From NCBI RefSeq assembly GCF_030499535.1, contig NZ_JASTLB010000001.1:186001-250000 (forward strand): a DNA stretch of 64,000 nucleotides, read 5' to 3'. The notes beneath the pieces are model-generated. The model saw only the letters and a program-made list of their open reading frames with translations. It was not told the origin of the DNA and did no database searches. The translations under genes were made by a program, and so were the position numbers. Positions 35,800 to 44,596 of the stretch are shown piece by piece (the stretch's first letter is position 1; each line of letters begins with the position of its first letter). The stretch comes from Streptomyces sp. TG1A-8. GTDB lineage: Bacteria > Actinomycetota > Actinomycetes > Streptomycetales > Streptomycetaceae.

Positions 35800-37209
35800 T
35801 CAGATGAAGTCACGTAGATCGGCCGCCTGGTAGGCGGATTCCTGCGGTTCCGGCTGGGACAGCTGTCCGAGCGCCAGCTGGCGAAGTGCCTGGGGATTGC
35901 GCTTGGCAACTCGGGTGAAGGCGTCGAAGGCGAAGCCGATCAACGCCTTGCGCTCATGGCACGCTGCCGGCAGCGTGCCGAACTCGCCCGCGCCGGCGGA
36001 CAGCGATCGGTGATAGCACTCCCCACCACAGACATGCTTCGCCCAACAGCTTCGGCACGGTTCGCGCTCGTCGACCCTCTTGAAGTGCTTACTGCGGATT
36101 TCGACGATTGGAAGCCCCCGGCCGATGTGTCCCATCTCGAAAGCGGGCTCCTCAATGGCGTGATGGCAGGAATACACTCGGCCATCGGGTCCGACCGTGA
36201 CCGCATTTCTGGCCGCCAGGCAGGGGTACCAGGAACTGACCGCACGTCCTTGGTGCAGGATTTTTTGGAAAAACGCACCGAAGGGCATGATGTCCAGTAC
36301 CGTCCCCTTTTCGAGGTTGTCCGTCCACCAGTCCAAGAGCTCGATCATTTCGGATTCGCCGACAGAAGTTATTCCCTCGCCGTTGTACATCGGTTGTACG
36401 TGGACCTCATTGAAACCAAGAGCAACCAGATATTTGTGCAGGGCCAGCAGAGAGGTTCCGGGCTGGCTGACCGCGCGCACCCGCCGCATCGGTGAGGTCT
36501 GGGTCTCCATCAGACGCCGAATATTGCGCAAGACGATCTTGCTCGTTGGGCGCCCCGAAAGGAGCACGCGGTTGGTGTTCAGTGCGGGTGGCCCGTCCAG
36601 GCTGACGATCAACGAGATAGCGTGCTTCTCGCACCAGGCAAGCGTCCGCCCAGTGAGCAGGGTGCCATTGGTGTACACGTTGAAGCGGACCTTCACCCCG
36701 AGTGGAGCCGCGTATGCCTCGGCGTATTCGACGCTGCGCTCGAGGATCTCGCGCTCCAGCAGTGGCTCGCCGCCAATGAAGAAGATCCGCACGGGCCTGC
36801 CAGGGTCGGCCTGGTCGAGGACCTGCTCGATGCTGGTCCTGGCCGTCTCCCAGGTCATCCCTGTCGGGACCTCGGACCCCTTCTTCTCCTTGGTCTCCAG
36901 TTCGTTGTAGCAGTACGTGCAGCCCATATTGCAGTGGTAGGTATTACCGATGACCAGTTGGCTGATGCGGGTGCTGGCATTGTCCGCCGGCACCGGGAAG
37001 GAGGAGGCGGAGATCAGATGGGTCAGCTCTTGCCACTCCTGCAGTTCCTCGGCGGTCAGGTCCGCCCCGCCATGCCCAGCCGCCGCAAATCGCCGGGCGC
37101 GCTCGACCGCGTGCGGGGGCAGGCTGGCGAATGACATCCGGTCCGGGTCGTAGAGCGTTGCCCGCGAGCCGTCGGCACTCGGGAGAACCACTGCCTTGTC
37201 GGAAGCCAT
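35800..37209 (-). CDS. Radical SAM/SPASM RiPP maturase
   Basis: 469 residues from the ATG at 37209 (MASDKAVVLPSADGSRATLY), preceded by GAAAGGTGG; a GTG 27 bp upstream is possible. The radical SAM cluster is CNMGCTYC near residue 105. The C-terminal SPASM region has the complete pattern CLAARNAVTVGPDGRVYSC, then CRSCWAKHVCGGEC and a final C in CHERK, for two auxiliary Fe-S clusters. The first about 80 residues could be a PqqD-like leader-binding domain. Relatives form thioether or C-C crosslinks on precursor peptides. Second gene of the operon, directly after the precursor hairpin. Confidence 0.93.
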   Translation of the reverse strand: MASDKAVVLPSADGSRATLYDPDRMSFASLPPHAVERARRFAAAGHGGADLTAEELQEWQELTHLISASSFPVPADNASTRISQLVIGNTYHCNMGCTYCYNELETKEKKGSEVPTGMTWETARTSIEQVLDQADPGRPVRIFFIGGEPLLEREILERSVEYAEAYAAPLGVKVRFNVYTNGTLLTGRTLAWCEKHAISLIVSLDGPPALNTNRVLLSGRPTSKIVLRNIRRLMETQTSPMRRVRAVSQPGTSLLALHKYLVALGFNEVHVQPMYNGEGITSVGESEMIELLDWWTDNLEKGTVLDIMPFGAFFQKILHQGRAVSSWYPCLAARNAVTVGPDGRVYSCHHAIEEPAFEMGHIGRGLPIVEIRSKHFKRVDEREPCRSCWAKHVCGGECYHRSLSAGAGEFGTLPAACHERKALIGFAFDAFTRVAKRNPQALRQLALGQLSQPEPQESAYQAADLRDFI

Positions 37210-37257
37210 CCGCTGCGGCCACCTTTCGTATTGCACTGCTTATGAAGCGGACGCAAA

Positions 37258-37304
37258 GGACCTCAGGCCCGTCTGTTGGGCCCTTACTGACGGGCCTGAG
37301 GTCC
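37258..37304 (-). terminator. Attenuator-like hairpin between precursor and maturation genes
   Basis: 16-bp perfect stem GGACCTCAGGCCCGTC / GACGGGCCTGAGGTCC with a 15-nt loop, 30 bp after the precursor stop and 49 bp before the radical SAM start. Partial termination here would give many more precursor transcripts than enzyme transcripts, a common RiPP device. Confidence 0.85.
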
Positions 37305-37334
37305 CTATGAAATCGGAATCATCTGGAGTGGCCG

Positions 37335-37469
37335 CTAGGCGGAGATATCGCAGATGATACCGGGACGCTCAACCTGGTTCTCGGCGTAGATCTCGTCGAC
37401 GAGGTCGCTGAGGTCGATCAGTTCGATGTCCTGCTCGACGGTCTCGGTGGGGGTAACTGCACTGGCCAT
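37335..37469 (-). CDS. Putative RiPP precursor peptide
   Basis: 44 residues. The ATG at 37469 follows a near-ideal Shine-Dalgarno (GGGAGGTG), which decides it against in-frame upstream starts. The first about 33 residues are acidic and helix-prone (EQDIELIDLSDLVDEIYAEN) as in leader peptides. The C-terminal ERPGIICDISA is short with one Cys (residue 40) next to Asp, and is the probable core. It is the first gene of a minus-strand operon coding for radical SAM, YcaO, TfuA, MFS and JmjC proteins. I know no close named relative. The core boundary is a guess. Confidence 0.85.
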   Translation of the reverse strand: MASAVTPTETVEQDIELIDLSDLVDEIYAENQVERPGIICDISA

Positions 37470-37890
37470 TGGTTCGTTCACCTCCCTTAAATCGACGGTA
37501 AATGGCATACCCGGGCCTCGCCGCCGGAAACCATCAAATCGGAATGTCCGGTATATTAATGATGTGGTCATTGTTGCTAGAATGTCGATTCGACTTTTTA
37601 ATGGCATCCCCAACCGATCATGGTCGCAGTCGATTGATCGGGGAGACGCTGATCAGAGTCACTTAGCAGGTTAAGCGGCCGTTTATTGCGTCTTCCAGAG
37701 TCCGGAATGCTGCTAGGATTTGGCCGATCGATCAAGTCCGCAGCCGGATAACGAGGCCGCCGCAGTGACTATTGATCATTGGTCGGTAGGCGGATTTTAC
37801 GTCCCTCAACTGAGACCGAATCATCCGAACGAGTGACGTCGGTGGCGCTGATCTGCGGGGCACCGCCCTTCGTTCGGTGCGGGCCTGGGA
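37470..37890. other. A+T-rich upstream region of the RiPP operon
   Basis: About 420 bp without a credible gene. It is visibly richer in A+T than its surroundings and holds several GATC-containing, mutually similar words (TCGATTGATCGG, CCGATCGATCAAG, ATTGATCATTGG) between 37,630 and 37,785, possibly regulator sites. The promoter of the operon must lie here; TAATATACC near 37,549-37,557 on the minus strand is a candidate -10. Confidence 0.4.
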
Positions 37891-37974
37891 TCACGGCCGT
37901 ACCTCTTCCAGCTCCCCGGCGCCCAGGCCGATGCTCCGGGCGACCACGTGCCCGGGCCGCGGGGACAGGTCGAC

Positions 37975-38290
37975 GGCCTGGCCCTGGGTGCCGGCCCTCT
38001 CGGCCTTGACGAGCGCCTGGAATCCCGAGGCCACCGACGGCTTCTTCCCGGTGCTCTTACCAACCTTGATAACCAGCTTCCCCGCGATGTCCGACCCGGC
38101 ATTCCATTGGCCTTGAGCGCGAGGGCCAAAGGTCAGCATGTCGTCGTGGGACCTTGGGTCGGCCGCCGCGGTTGCCTCTGGCCGCGGCGATCTTTTGGCC
38201 CTCCAGCGCCTTCCCCGGATGCAGTTGGGCTCGATCTGGGCGGCGGCCAGCGCGGCGAGAAACTTCGCACCCATCCCATTCGGGGCGTAC
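37975..38290 (-). pseudogene. Serine recombinase (resolvase) C-terminal remnant
   Basis: Pieces in three frames read KFLAALAAAQIEPNCIR, EGQKIAAARGNRGGRPK, DDMLTF, LALKANGMP and DIAGKLVIKVGKSTGKKPSV. In order they reproduce the end of the catalytic domain, the GGRPK linker and the DNA-binding helix-turn-helix of Tn3-type resolvases. At least three frameshifts. It sits at the left edge of the RiPP island. Confidence 0.7.
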
Positions 38291-38639
38291 ACCGCGGAGG
38301 GGAGCTGCCAGCGGCAGGGGCAAGCGGACTGCCAGGGAAATGACGAGCATCGTGCGGCCCGTCGCTGTACCGACCCGCTGATCGGCGGTTGACCAACTCG
38401 CGCTGGCTTCTCATGAGCAGGGCTTTGCCACAGTTCGGGATCCGGTCGTTCAATCTGGCGGACCGAGCTCGAGAACCGGGGTGTCGGCAGGGGACAAGTT
38501 CGGGCGCATCCGGTGCCAGCGCACTGGGTGGCGCCGGCGCCCGGTACTGTCGCGGGCGACATCGACGCCGACCTCCACCACCAGCTCCGGCACAACGAGT
38601 GTGATGTGCAGCTTCTCGCGCGAGCCCCACCCTGCGCTG

Positions 38640-39407
38640 AACGTCCAGCCGGTCCAGGGGCGGTCTCGTGCCGGGAACGCAGCACCAGCCCCGGGATGCC
38701 CTGGTGGTTCTTGATCTCGTCCAGGGTGTTCTCGATCTCCCACCGCTGGGCATAGAGGGCGGCGAGCTCCTCGGCCGGTGCATGGTCGGGGTCGAGGACG
38801 GTGGTGATCAGCCGGTAGGCGGCGCCGTCGCCGCCGCGTGGGCCGAGGGTGTACTCAATCGCCCGCACCCGCTCGGGGTCCGCGCGCCGGTAGTGGTCCC
38901 GCGCGGCGACGATCTCCGACAGGTAGGAGCCGTCGGCGAGGGCTTCCAGGACCGGCAGCACTACGGTGCTGCGGACCCGCCAGAGCAGGTCCGCGCCGCC
39001 CGCTTTCGCGGCCCGCCACAGGTCGAAACCGCAAAAGCCCCGGTCGGCGAGTACGAGCATGCCCTTCGTCAGCGCGGGGAACAGTCGCCTGGCCAGAGCG
39101 GTCTCATGGAGCGACAAGGGGCCGCCCTCGGCCGCGAACACGGCATGGGTACCGCACTCGGCCAGGGCCGCCGCCCTCGCCTGCGGATACGCACTGCGGC
39201 CCTGCCCGCGACTGGTACCGGGACGCCCGAAGCACTGGGCGTTCGCCGGGGTGTCGGGGACATCGAAGACCGTCCCGTCCACCGCGACCAGCCGCCACCG
39301 CCGGTACCAGGCGCCTTGCGTCCGCGCGACCGCCACCGGCCGGCACACCCGGGCGAACAGGGCCCGCAACGGCTCCGGCCCCAGCCGCACCTTGGCCCTG
39401 CACGAGA
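38640..39407 (-). pseudogene. IS4-family transposase remnant
   Basis: A 250-codon open stretch matches Streptomyces IS4 transposases: RRWRLVAVDGTVFDVPDTPA (Asp), LADRGFCGFDLWRAAKAGGA (Asp), AALYAQRWEIENTLDEIKNH (YREK-like Glu region). The N-terminal domain is lost where it meets the relaxase relic near 39,407, and the C-terminus breaks off near 38,650. Core residues survive but the protein is incomplete. Confidence 0.85.
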
Positions 39408-40470
39408 ACACCGTGGCGGTCGACACCCTCTCCACCTTGTACTTCATGGAGGAGATGTCCGCCCGGCTCGGGTGGGCGTGGGAGCCACGCGAGGTGACGC
39501 CCGGCCGCCGGCCCGTCATGGAGATCGCAGGCCTCGACCAGCGGCTCATCGGCTGGCAGTCGACCCGCCGCCAGTAGATCGAGGACGCGCTGCCCGTCCT
39601 CACGGCCAAGTACGAGGAGAAGCAGGGGCACGCGCCGGGGGAGCGGGCCGCCTACGCACTGGCTTGCCGGGCCGCCGACCAGACGCGCCCGCCCAAGCGC
39701 ACGGAGCTGCTGTAGCTGACCGAGCTGCGCGAGCGATGGCGGGACTCAGCGATCCGGACCTACGGTGCCGACGTTGTCGACCGGCTTGCGGAGCGGGCGC
39801 GGGTGCGGCCGGTGGTCGACATAGCGCTGCCGGCCGCCGACGTCGTCGCCGTGGTGTATGTGATGTGCGGTGCGTTCAAGCGCCATCACCTGCTCGCCGA
39901 AGCGCGCCGCTACTTCTCTACATCCTGCGCGGCTGGCCCCACCAGACGGGCCTGGACGACCAGATCGTCCAGGCGGTCGTCGACGACTACACCCACTCCG
40001 TCGGCCGGGGCCGGATGATGACGGCTGACTTGCGCGCCCTGTACACCCGCGACACCGAGGACCAGACCACGCTGCGCCCGCTGACACGCAAGCGGACCGC
40101 CCCACCGTACGAGCGGGCCCGCCTCGCCGCCGACGCATTGACCGCCCGGGTCCACGCTGCGCGGCGTGCGGACCGTCTGGGCTCCCGCACCCGGCCCCGC
40201 ACCGTCGCCGTGCCCGCCGCCTTGGTCGCATCCGCGGCCTTTCCACACTGGCCGGGAGACCGGCCGCGTTCCAGAGCAGACGACCGACGTCGACACGGCG
40301 GAGCAGACCGGACGCTCGCCGAAGCCGGCCTCGCCAGGGTCCAGGAAGGCGCCGGGGAACGCGCCCTCACCCACGGCCCCGACCGCAGCCCACCCCGGCG
40401 ACCGCCCCGCCGCCGCACACCCAGCAGCCCGGCACCCAGCACACACCGGGCCGGACCACAGGAGGAGTCG
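39408..40470 (+). pseudogene. MobF-type relaxase remnant
   Basis: Reads FMEEMSARLGWAWEPREVTP, MEIAGLDQRLIGWQSTRRQ, then a TAG, IEDALPVLTAKYEEKQGHA, RAADQTRPPKRTELL, another TAG, LTELRERWRDSAIRTYGADV, and after frameshifts VDDYTHSVGRGRMMTADLRA. This is the middle part of the TrwC/TraA-like relaxase of actinomycete conjugative plasmids or ICEs. The N-terminal histidine triad is absent and there are several stops. It shows that a conjugative element once occupied this site. Confidence 0.8.
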
Positions 40471-40471
40471 C

Positions 40472-40624
40472 GTGAGCACCCCGGAAGAACAACCCAGCCC
40501 TGACGAAGCCCGCGCCCGCGCCGCCGCCAAGAAGACGGCTGCCGCGCTCGACTACGAACCCCACCTGCGAGCCGGACGGCTGGTGCTGGGGCTGCTGTCG
40601 GACCTGCCCCGCAAAAACTGCTGA
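40472..40624 (+). CDS. Small ORF downstream of the relaxase relic
   Basis: 50 codons from GTG 40472 with GGAGGAG 7 bases upstream, encoding VSTPEEQPSPDEARARAAA and HLRAGRLVLGLLSDLPR. The strong ribosome-binding site argues for a real start of a relaxase-associated gene. The frame ends at the junction with an IS701 relic, so it is probably truncated. Function unknown. Confidence 0.45.
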   Translation: MSTPEEQPSPDEARARAAAKKTAAALDYEPHLRAGRLVLGLLSDLPRKNC

Positions 40625-40639
40625 ACGATCACGGAGTAG

Positions 40640-41584
40640 GCCGGGGAGGCCAGCCCCACGGCATGCAGCACCTGTTGCGCCGGGCCGCCTGGGATGCCGA
40701 GGCCGTCCGCGACGACGTGCGCGAATACGTCGTCGAGCACCTCCACGACGATGCCGCGGTGCTCGTCGTCGACGAGACCGGCGATGTGAAGAAGGGCATC
40801 CACACCGTCGGGGTCCAGCGCCAGTACACCGGCGCAGCCGGACGGATCGAGAACTCCCAGGTCGCGGTCCACCTCGTCTACGCCGGCGCACGGGGACACG
40901 CGGCAGTCGACCGCGAGTTGTACATTCCGCGCTCTTGGACGAGTGATCTGGATCGCTTCCGGGCGGCGAGGCTCAGCAGGGACACCGTCTTCGCGACCAA
41001 GCCGGACCTGGCCCTCAGGATGATCGAACGGTTCTGGGATGCCGGCCACCGCGTCGGCTGGGTCACCGGGGTTCCGCGCCGATGCCCTGGTGAAGAAGGT
41101 GCCGAAGCGGGCATGGCAGAAGCTCTCGGCCGGATCCGGCGCGAAGGGACAACGGTTCTACGACTGGGCCGTCGTCGACCTCATCGACCCGACGCCAGGC
41201 AGCCACCAGCTCTTGATCCGCCGCAGCCGCACCACCGGCGAACTGACCTACTACCGCTGCCACTCACCCGAACCGGTGCCGCTGACCACCTTGGTGAAGG
41301 TCGCCGGCTCCAGATGGCGGGTGGAAGAGACCTTCCAGGCCGGGAAAGGGCTGGCGGGACTCCACGAGCACCAGGTCCGCCGCTACCGCTCCTGGATTCG
41401 TTGGACCACCCTCGCGATGCTCGCCCACGCCTTCCTCGCAGTAGTTCGCGCCGACGAACACGTCCGCAGACCCGCCCCGGACGGCCTGGTCCCGCTGTCC
41501 TGCAACGAGATCCAGCACCTCTTCATCACGCTCACCGTCCAGCCTCGCCACAACGCAGCTCACCGGCTCGGCTGGTCGCACTGA
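40640..41584 (+). pseudogene. IS701-family transposase relic (A)
   Basis: Lacks the first about 80 codons; begins around PHGMQHLLRRAAWDAEAVRD. It keeps VLVVDETGDVKKG and the following domain to GHRVGWVTG, then about 40 codons including the second Asp are deleted with a frameshift at 41,075. It resumes ADALVKKVPKRAWQKLS, GSRWRVEETFQAGKGLAG (Glu region) and ends NAAHRLGWSH. Its right end (…CTGGAGTA) abuts the TTAG used by the next element. Confidence 0.85.
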
Positions 41585-41678
41585 CGGCGGCTCCATCAGC
41601 AGCGATCCCTCGCCAGCCATTACCGGCGACAAGCCGTATCCCCGACCTGAAGATCGCGATCTACAGCTGGAGTATTAG

Positions 41679-43076
41679 TACTCCAGCAGCGGTTCGTGTC
41701 CTGAGCTGGTGGTTGTCGTTGTCCTGGTATGGAGGGGATGAGTGAAGCCGCTTGCTGGGCCGGCGAGTTGGAGTTGGTGTTCGCTCGGGTGGCGGGCAGG
41801 TTCACTCGGGCGGATCTGCGGTGGCGGATGCGGGACTACGTCCGTGGTCTGCTGGGGCGGGCGACACGCAAGAACGGCTGGCAGCTTGCGGAATGGGCAG
41901 GTCACCGCACTCCGGACGGCTTTCAGCGGCTGCTGAACAGCAGTGTCTGGGACGCGGACGCCCTGCGTGACGACGTCCGTGCCTACGTCGCCGAACGGCT
42001 CGGACCGGGCGGTGTGCTGATCATCGACGACACGGGATTCATCAAGAAGGGCACCACCTCAGCCGGGGTCAGTCGGCAGTACACCGGCACCTCAGGAAAG
42101 ATCGACAACTGTCAGATCGGCGTGTTCGGCGCCTACGCCACCAGCTCAGGCCGGGCCTTGGTGGACCGGGAGCTCTACCTGCCCAAAGCCTGGACGTCCG
42201 ACCGTGACCGCTGCCGGGCGGCCAAGATCCCCGACGGGCGAGGCTTTGCGACCAAGGGGGAACTGGCCCGGGACATCGTCCGCCGCTGCCTGGCCGCCGG
42301 CCTGCCGGCGTCGTGGGTGACCGCGGATGAGGCCTACGGGCAGGACTGGCACTTCCGCCGCCTGCTCGAGCAGACGGGCGTCGGCTACGTGGTGGCGGTG
42401 CCCAAGTCCCAGCAGATCAAGTCCCTGGCCGGCATCTGGCGCATCGACCATCTCATCGATGAAGCACCCGATGATGCCTGGCAGCGGCTGTCCTGCGGCG
42501 ATGGGGCGAAGGGCCCGCGGATCTACGACTGGGCCGGGGCCAAGTTGCCCGCCAACATCATCTTCGATCCGGATCCGCCGACCCATCACCGGTGGGTGAT
42601 GGCCCGCCGCAGCCTGTCCGACCCCGAAGATGTGGCCTACTACCTGGCCTACGCACCCGTGGGTGTCGAGATCGCCGAGCTGGTCCGCATCGCCGGCTCC
42701 CGCTGGGCGATCGAGGAGTGCTTCCAGGCCGCGAAGAACGAGTGCGGCCTGGACGAGTACGAAGTCCGCCGCTATGTCGGCTGGTATCGGCACATCACCC
42801 TGGCCATGCTCGCCCACGCCGTCTTGGCCGCACTCGCAGCACAAGCCCAGGCCGGCGGGGAGGCAAAGGGGGCTGCAGAAACGGATCAGCCACCGTCCCG
42901 CTCACCGTGGCAGAGATCCGGCGGCTCCTGGACACTCTCCTGCCCCACCCACGAGCCGACCGCGATCCCATCACCCACGCACTGAACTGGTCCGCCTGGA
43001 GAAGACACCGCCAGGCCATCGCCCGCCGCTGCCACTACCGAAAACGCACCTCAGGCCACGAACCGCTGCTGGAGTA
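41679..43076 (+). mobile_element. IS701-family insertion sequence (B)
   Basis: 1,398 bp with long, almost identical terminal inverted repeats (TACTCCAGCAGCGGTTCGTG at the left, its complement at the right) and a 4-bp target duplication TTAG on both sides (41,675-41,678; 43,077-43,080), fitting the YTAR rule of IS701. It inserted into the TTAG that already flanked relic A. Confidence 0.9.
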
Positions 43077-43080
43077 TTAG
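41729..43080 (+). pseudogene. IS701-family transposase with C-terminal frameshift
   Basis: Starts MEGMSEAACWAGELELVFAR. It carries VLIIDDTGFIKKGTTSAGV (Asp), SWVTADEAYGQDWHFR (Asp) and AGSRWAIEECFQAAKNECGL (Glu), so all catalytic residues are present in the first 380 codons. Near 42,870-42,900 the frame shifts: the unshifted frame ends at 42,985. The authentic tail PLTVAEIRRLLDTL to GHEPLLEY lies in the next frame and stops at 43,078-43,080. That TAG stop is formed by the target duplication. The 418-residue product might still work. Confidence 0.75.
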
Positions 43081-43083
43081 ATC

Positions 43084-43937
43084 GTGTTCTATGTGGTGGT
43101 GACTCGTTGGGCCGGTCATGGGACGGGGTACGTGGAGTTGGGTTGTTCCGGACGGGCTGTGGGAGATCGCCAAGCCGTTGATCCCGCCGTCGAAGGTGCG
43201 GCCGCAGGGCGGGAGAACGCAGGACACCCCTGATGAGACGCTGTTCGCGGCCATCATCTACGTGCTGGTCAGTGGGTGCACCTGGCGTCGGCTGCCGCCC
43301 TGCTTCGGCATATCGAAGCCGACGGCTCACCGCGGGTTCCTGATCTGGTCGAGAGCCGGTGTGGGGGGCCGCCTGCACGAGGCGGTGCTGCACCGGCTCG
43401 ACGACGCCGGCCTCATCGACGTCACCCGTGTGGTCCTGGACTCCGCCCACGTGAGGGCTGAAAAGGGGGCGGACACACAGGTCCGAGTCCCGTGGACCGG
43501 GGCAAGCCGGGTTCCAAAAGGTACATCCTGTCGGACGCGAACGGACTGCCCCTTCTCGTCGGCGTCTCCGCCGCGAACGTCCACGACGGCGAAGGGCTGA
43601 AGCCCATGGCCGAGGGGCACCAAACGAGACACGACCCCCGCCGCGGCCGCCACTTCAAGCCCCAGCCTCTGCATGCGGACAAGGCTTACGATGTGCCTCA
43701 CCTGCGTAAACGGCTACCTGGCAAACGCATCGGCGTGCGGATCGCCCGCAAAGGGATCGAGTCCAGCGAACGACCGGGCCGCCGCCGGGTCATCGAACGG
43801 ACCATCTCCTGGCTGTCCGGCTACCGCCGCCTGAGCCCTCGCTACGAGCGCGATCCCCGCGACCACCTGGCCTTTCTCGGCCTCGCCGCCGCCCTGCGCT
43901 GCTACAAACGACTCATCCGCCTCACCACATAGGACAC
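43084..43937 (+). mobile_element. IS5-family insertion sequence (third, different subgroup)
   Basis: Ends GTGTTCTATGTGGTG (left) and CACCACATAGGACAC (right, complement) form an imperfect inverted repeat of about 15 bp with one mismatch. It lies 3 bp beyond the TTAG of IS701 B. No clear target duplication. About 854 bp. Confidence 0.8.
43118..43932 (+). CDS. IS5-family transposase with -1 slippage site
   Basis: The first frame (MGRGTWSWVVPDGLWEIAKPL to VVLDSAHVRAEKG) holds the N-terminal domain and first Asp. The second holds VDRGKPGSKRYILSD, PLHADKAYDVPHLRKRL (Asp) and RRRVIERTISWLSGYRRL (Glu) and ends LTT at the inverted repeat. The join occurs at A AAG GGG near 43,462-43,468; a -1 slip yields RAEKGGGHTGPSPVDRGK, the expected family sequence. 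This is the same heptamer as in the two 888-bp IS5 elements. About 271 residues, apparently intact. Confidence 0.82.
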
Positions 43938-44083
43938 GGTCCACCCCCCCACCACGCCCAGACCAGGTCGAGCACCGGTCGGCCGGCGCACCCACTACGG
44001 CGTAACAGGTGAAGGCCCACAGAGTCGACCTGGAACACCGGACGGTGGTGAACGGGGTACCGTTCCGGCCCGCCCTGAAACCG

Positions 44084-44554
44084 TCAGCCCGTCGGTGTAC
44101 CGGTACGGTCGCGTTCGAGGGCCGCGCGCAGCGCCGCGAGGACCTGGGCCGCGGCCGTGGCCGAGGGGCCGTGGAGGACGGTGCCGAGCAGCTCGGACAG
44201 TCCCTCGGTAAAGGTTTCCTCCGCCGCGTCGACGAGCCGCGAGCCGTCGTCGGTCAGGACCAGCAGGGGGGAACGGCCGTCGGCAGGGTTCGGCTGCCGG
44301 GCGGCCCAACCTTGCTTCTGCAGACGGTCGACGCTCTTGCTGGCCGCCCCGACGCCGATGGCGAACTCGGCGGCGAGGTCCGCCACTCGGCACCCGGGAT
44401 GGTCGCGCAGGTAGCACAGGGCCTCGAACTGCGAAGTGACGATCCCGTGCCGCGCGCGGAGCCGGTCATTGAGCGCGTTGTACAGCCGTGTCTCACAGCG
44501 GACGAGGTCGGCGAAGAAGCCTGCGAGATCGAATGTGTTTGATTTATATGCCAC
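44084..44554 (-). CDS. MarR-family regulator
   Basis: 156 residues if started at the GTG at 44554 (VAYKSNTFDLAGFF); a GTG at 44581 is also in frame. Winged helix: VTSQFEALCYLRDHPGCRVADLAAEFAIGVGAASKSVDRLQKQGW with the wing RQPNPADGRSPLLVLTDDG. It is divergent from the lipase-like gene, and a perfect 18-bp palindrome overlaps its start. It likely represses both genes until a small ligand binds. Confidence 0.88.
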   Translation of the reverse strand: MAYKSNTFDLAGFFADLVRCETRLYNALNDRLRARHGIVTSQFEALCYLRDHPGCRVADLAAEFAIGVGAASKSVDRLQKQGWAARQPNPADGRSPLLVLTDDGSRLVDAAEETFTEGLSELLGTVLHGPSATAAAQVLAALRAALERDRTGTPTG

Positions 44555-44562
44555 GGCATATA
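44545..44562. promoter_or_regulatory. MarR operator palindrome
   Basis: TATATGCC / GGCATATA with a 2-bp centre, perfect dyad, between the MarR gene and the hydrolase gene. The adjacent TATAGTATAG could be the -10 of the hydrolase promoter. Confidence 0.75.
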
Positions 44563-44596
44563 GTATAGATGTATCGCTCACGAACGGAGTACATAC

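Noticed and set aside
38668..40503. Continuous plus-strand frame of 611 codons
   Set aside because: It crosses from the antisense of the IS4 relic into an out-of-frame part of the relaxase relic; only short segments resemble a protein.
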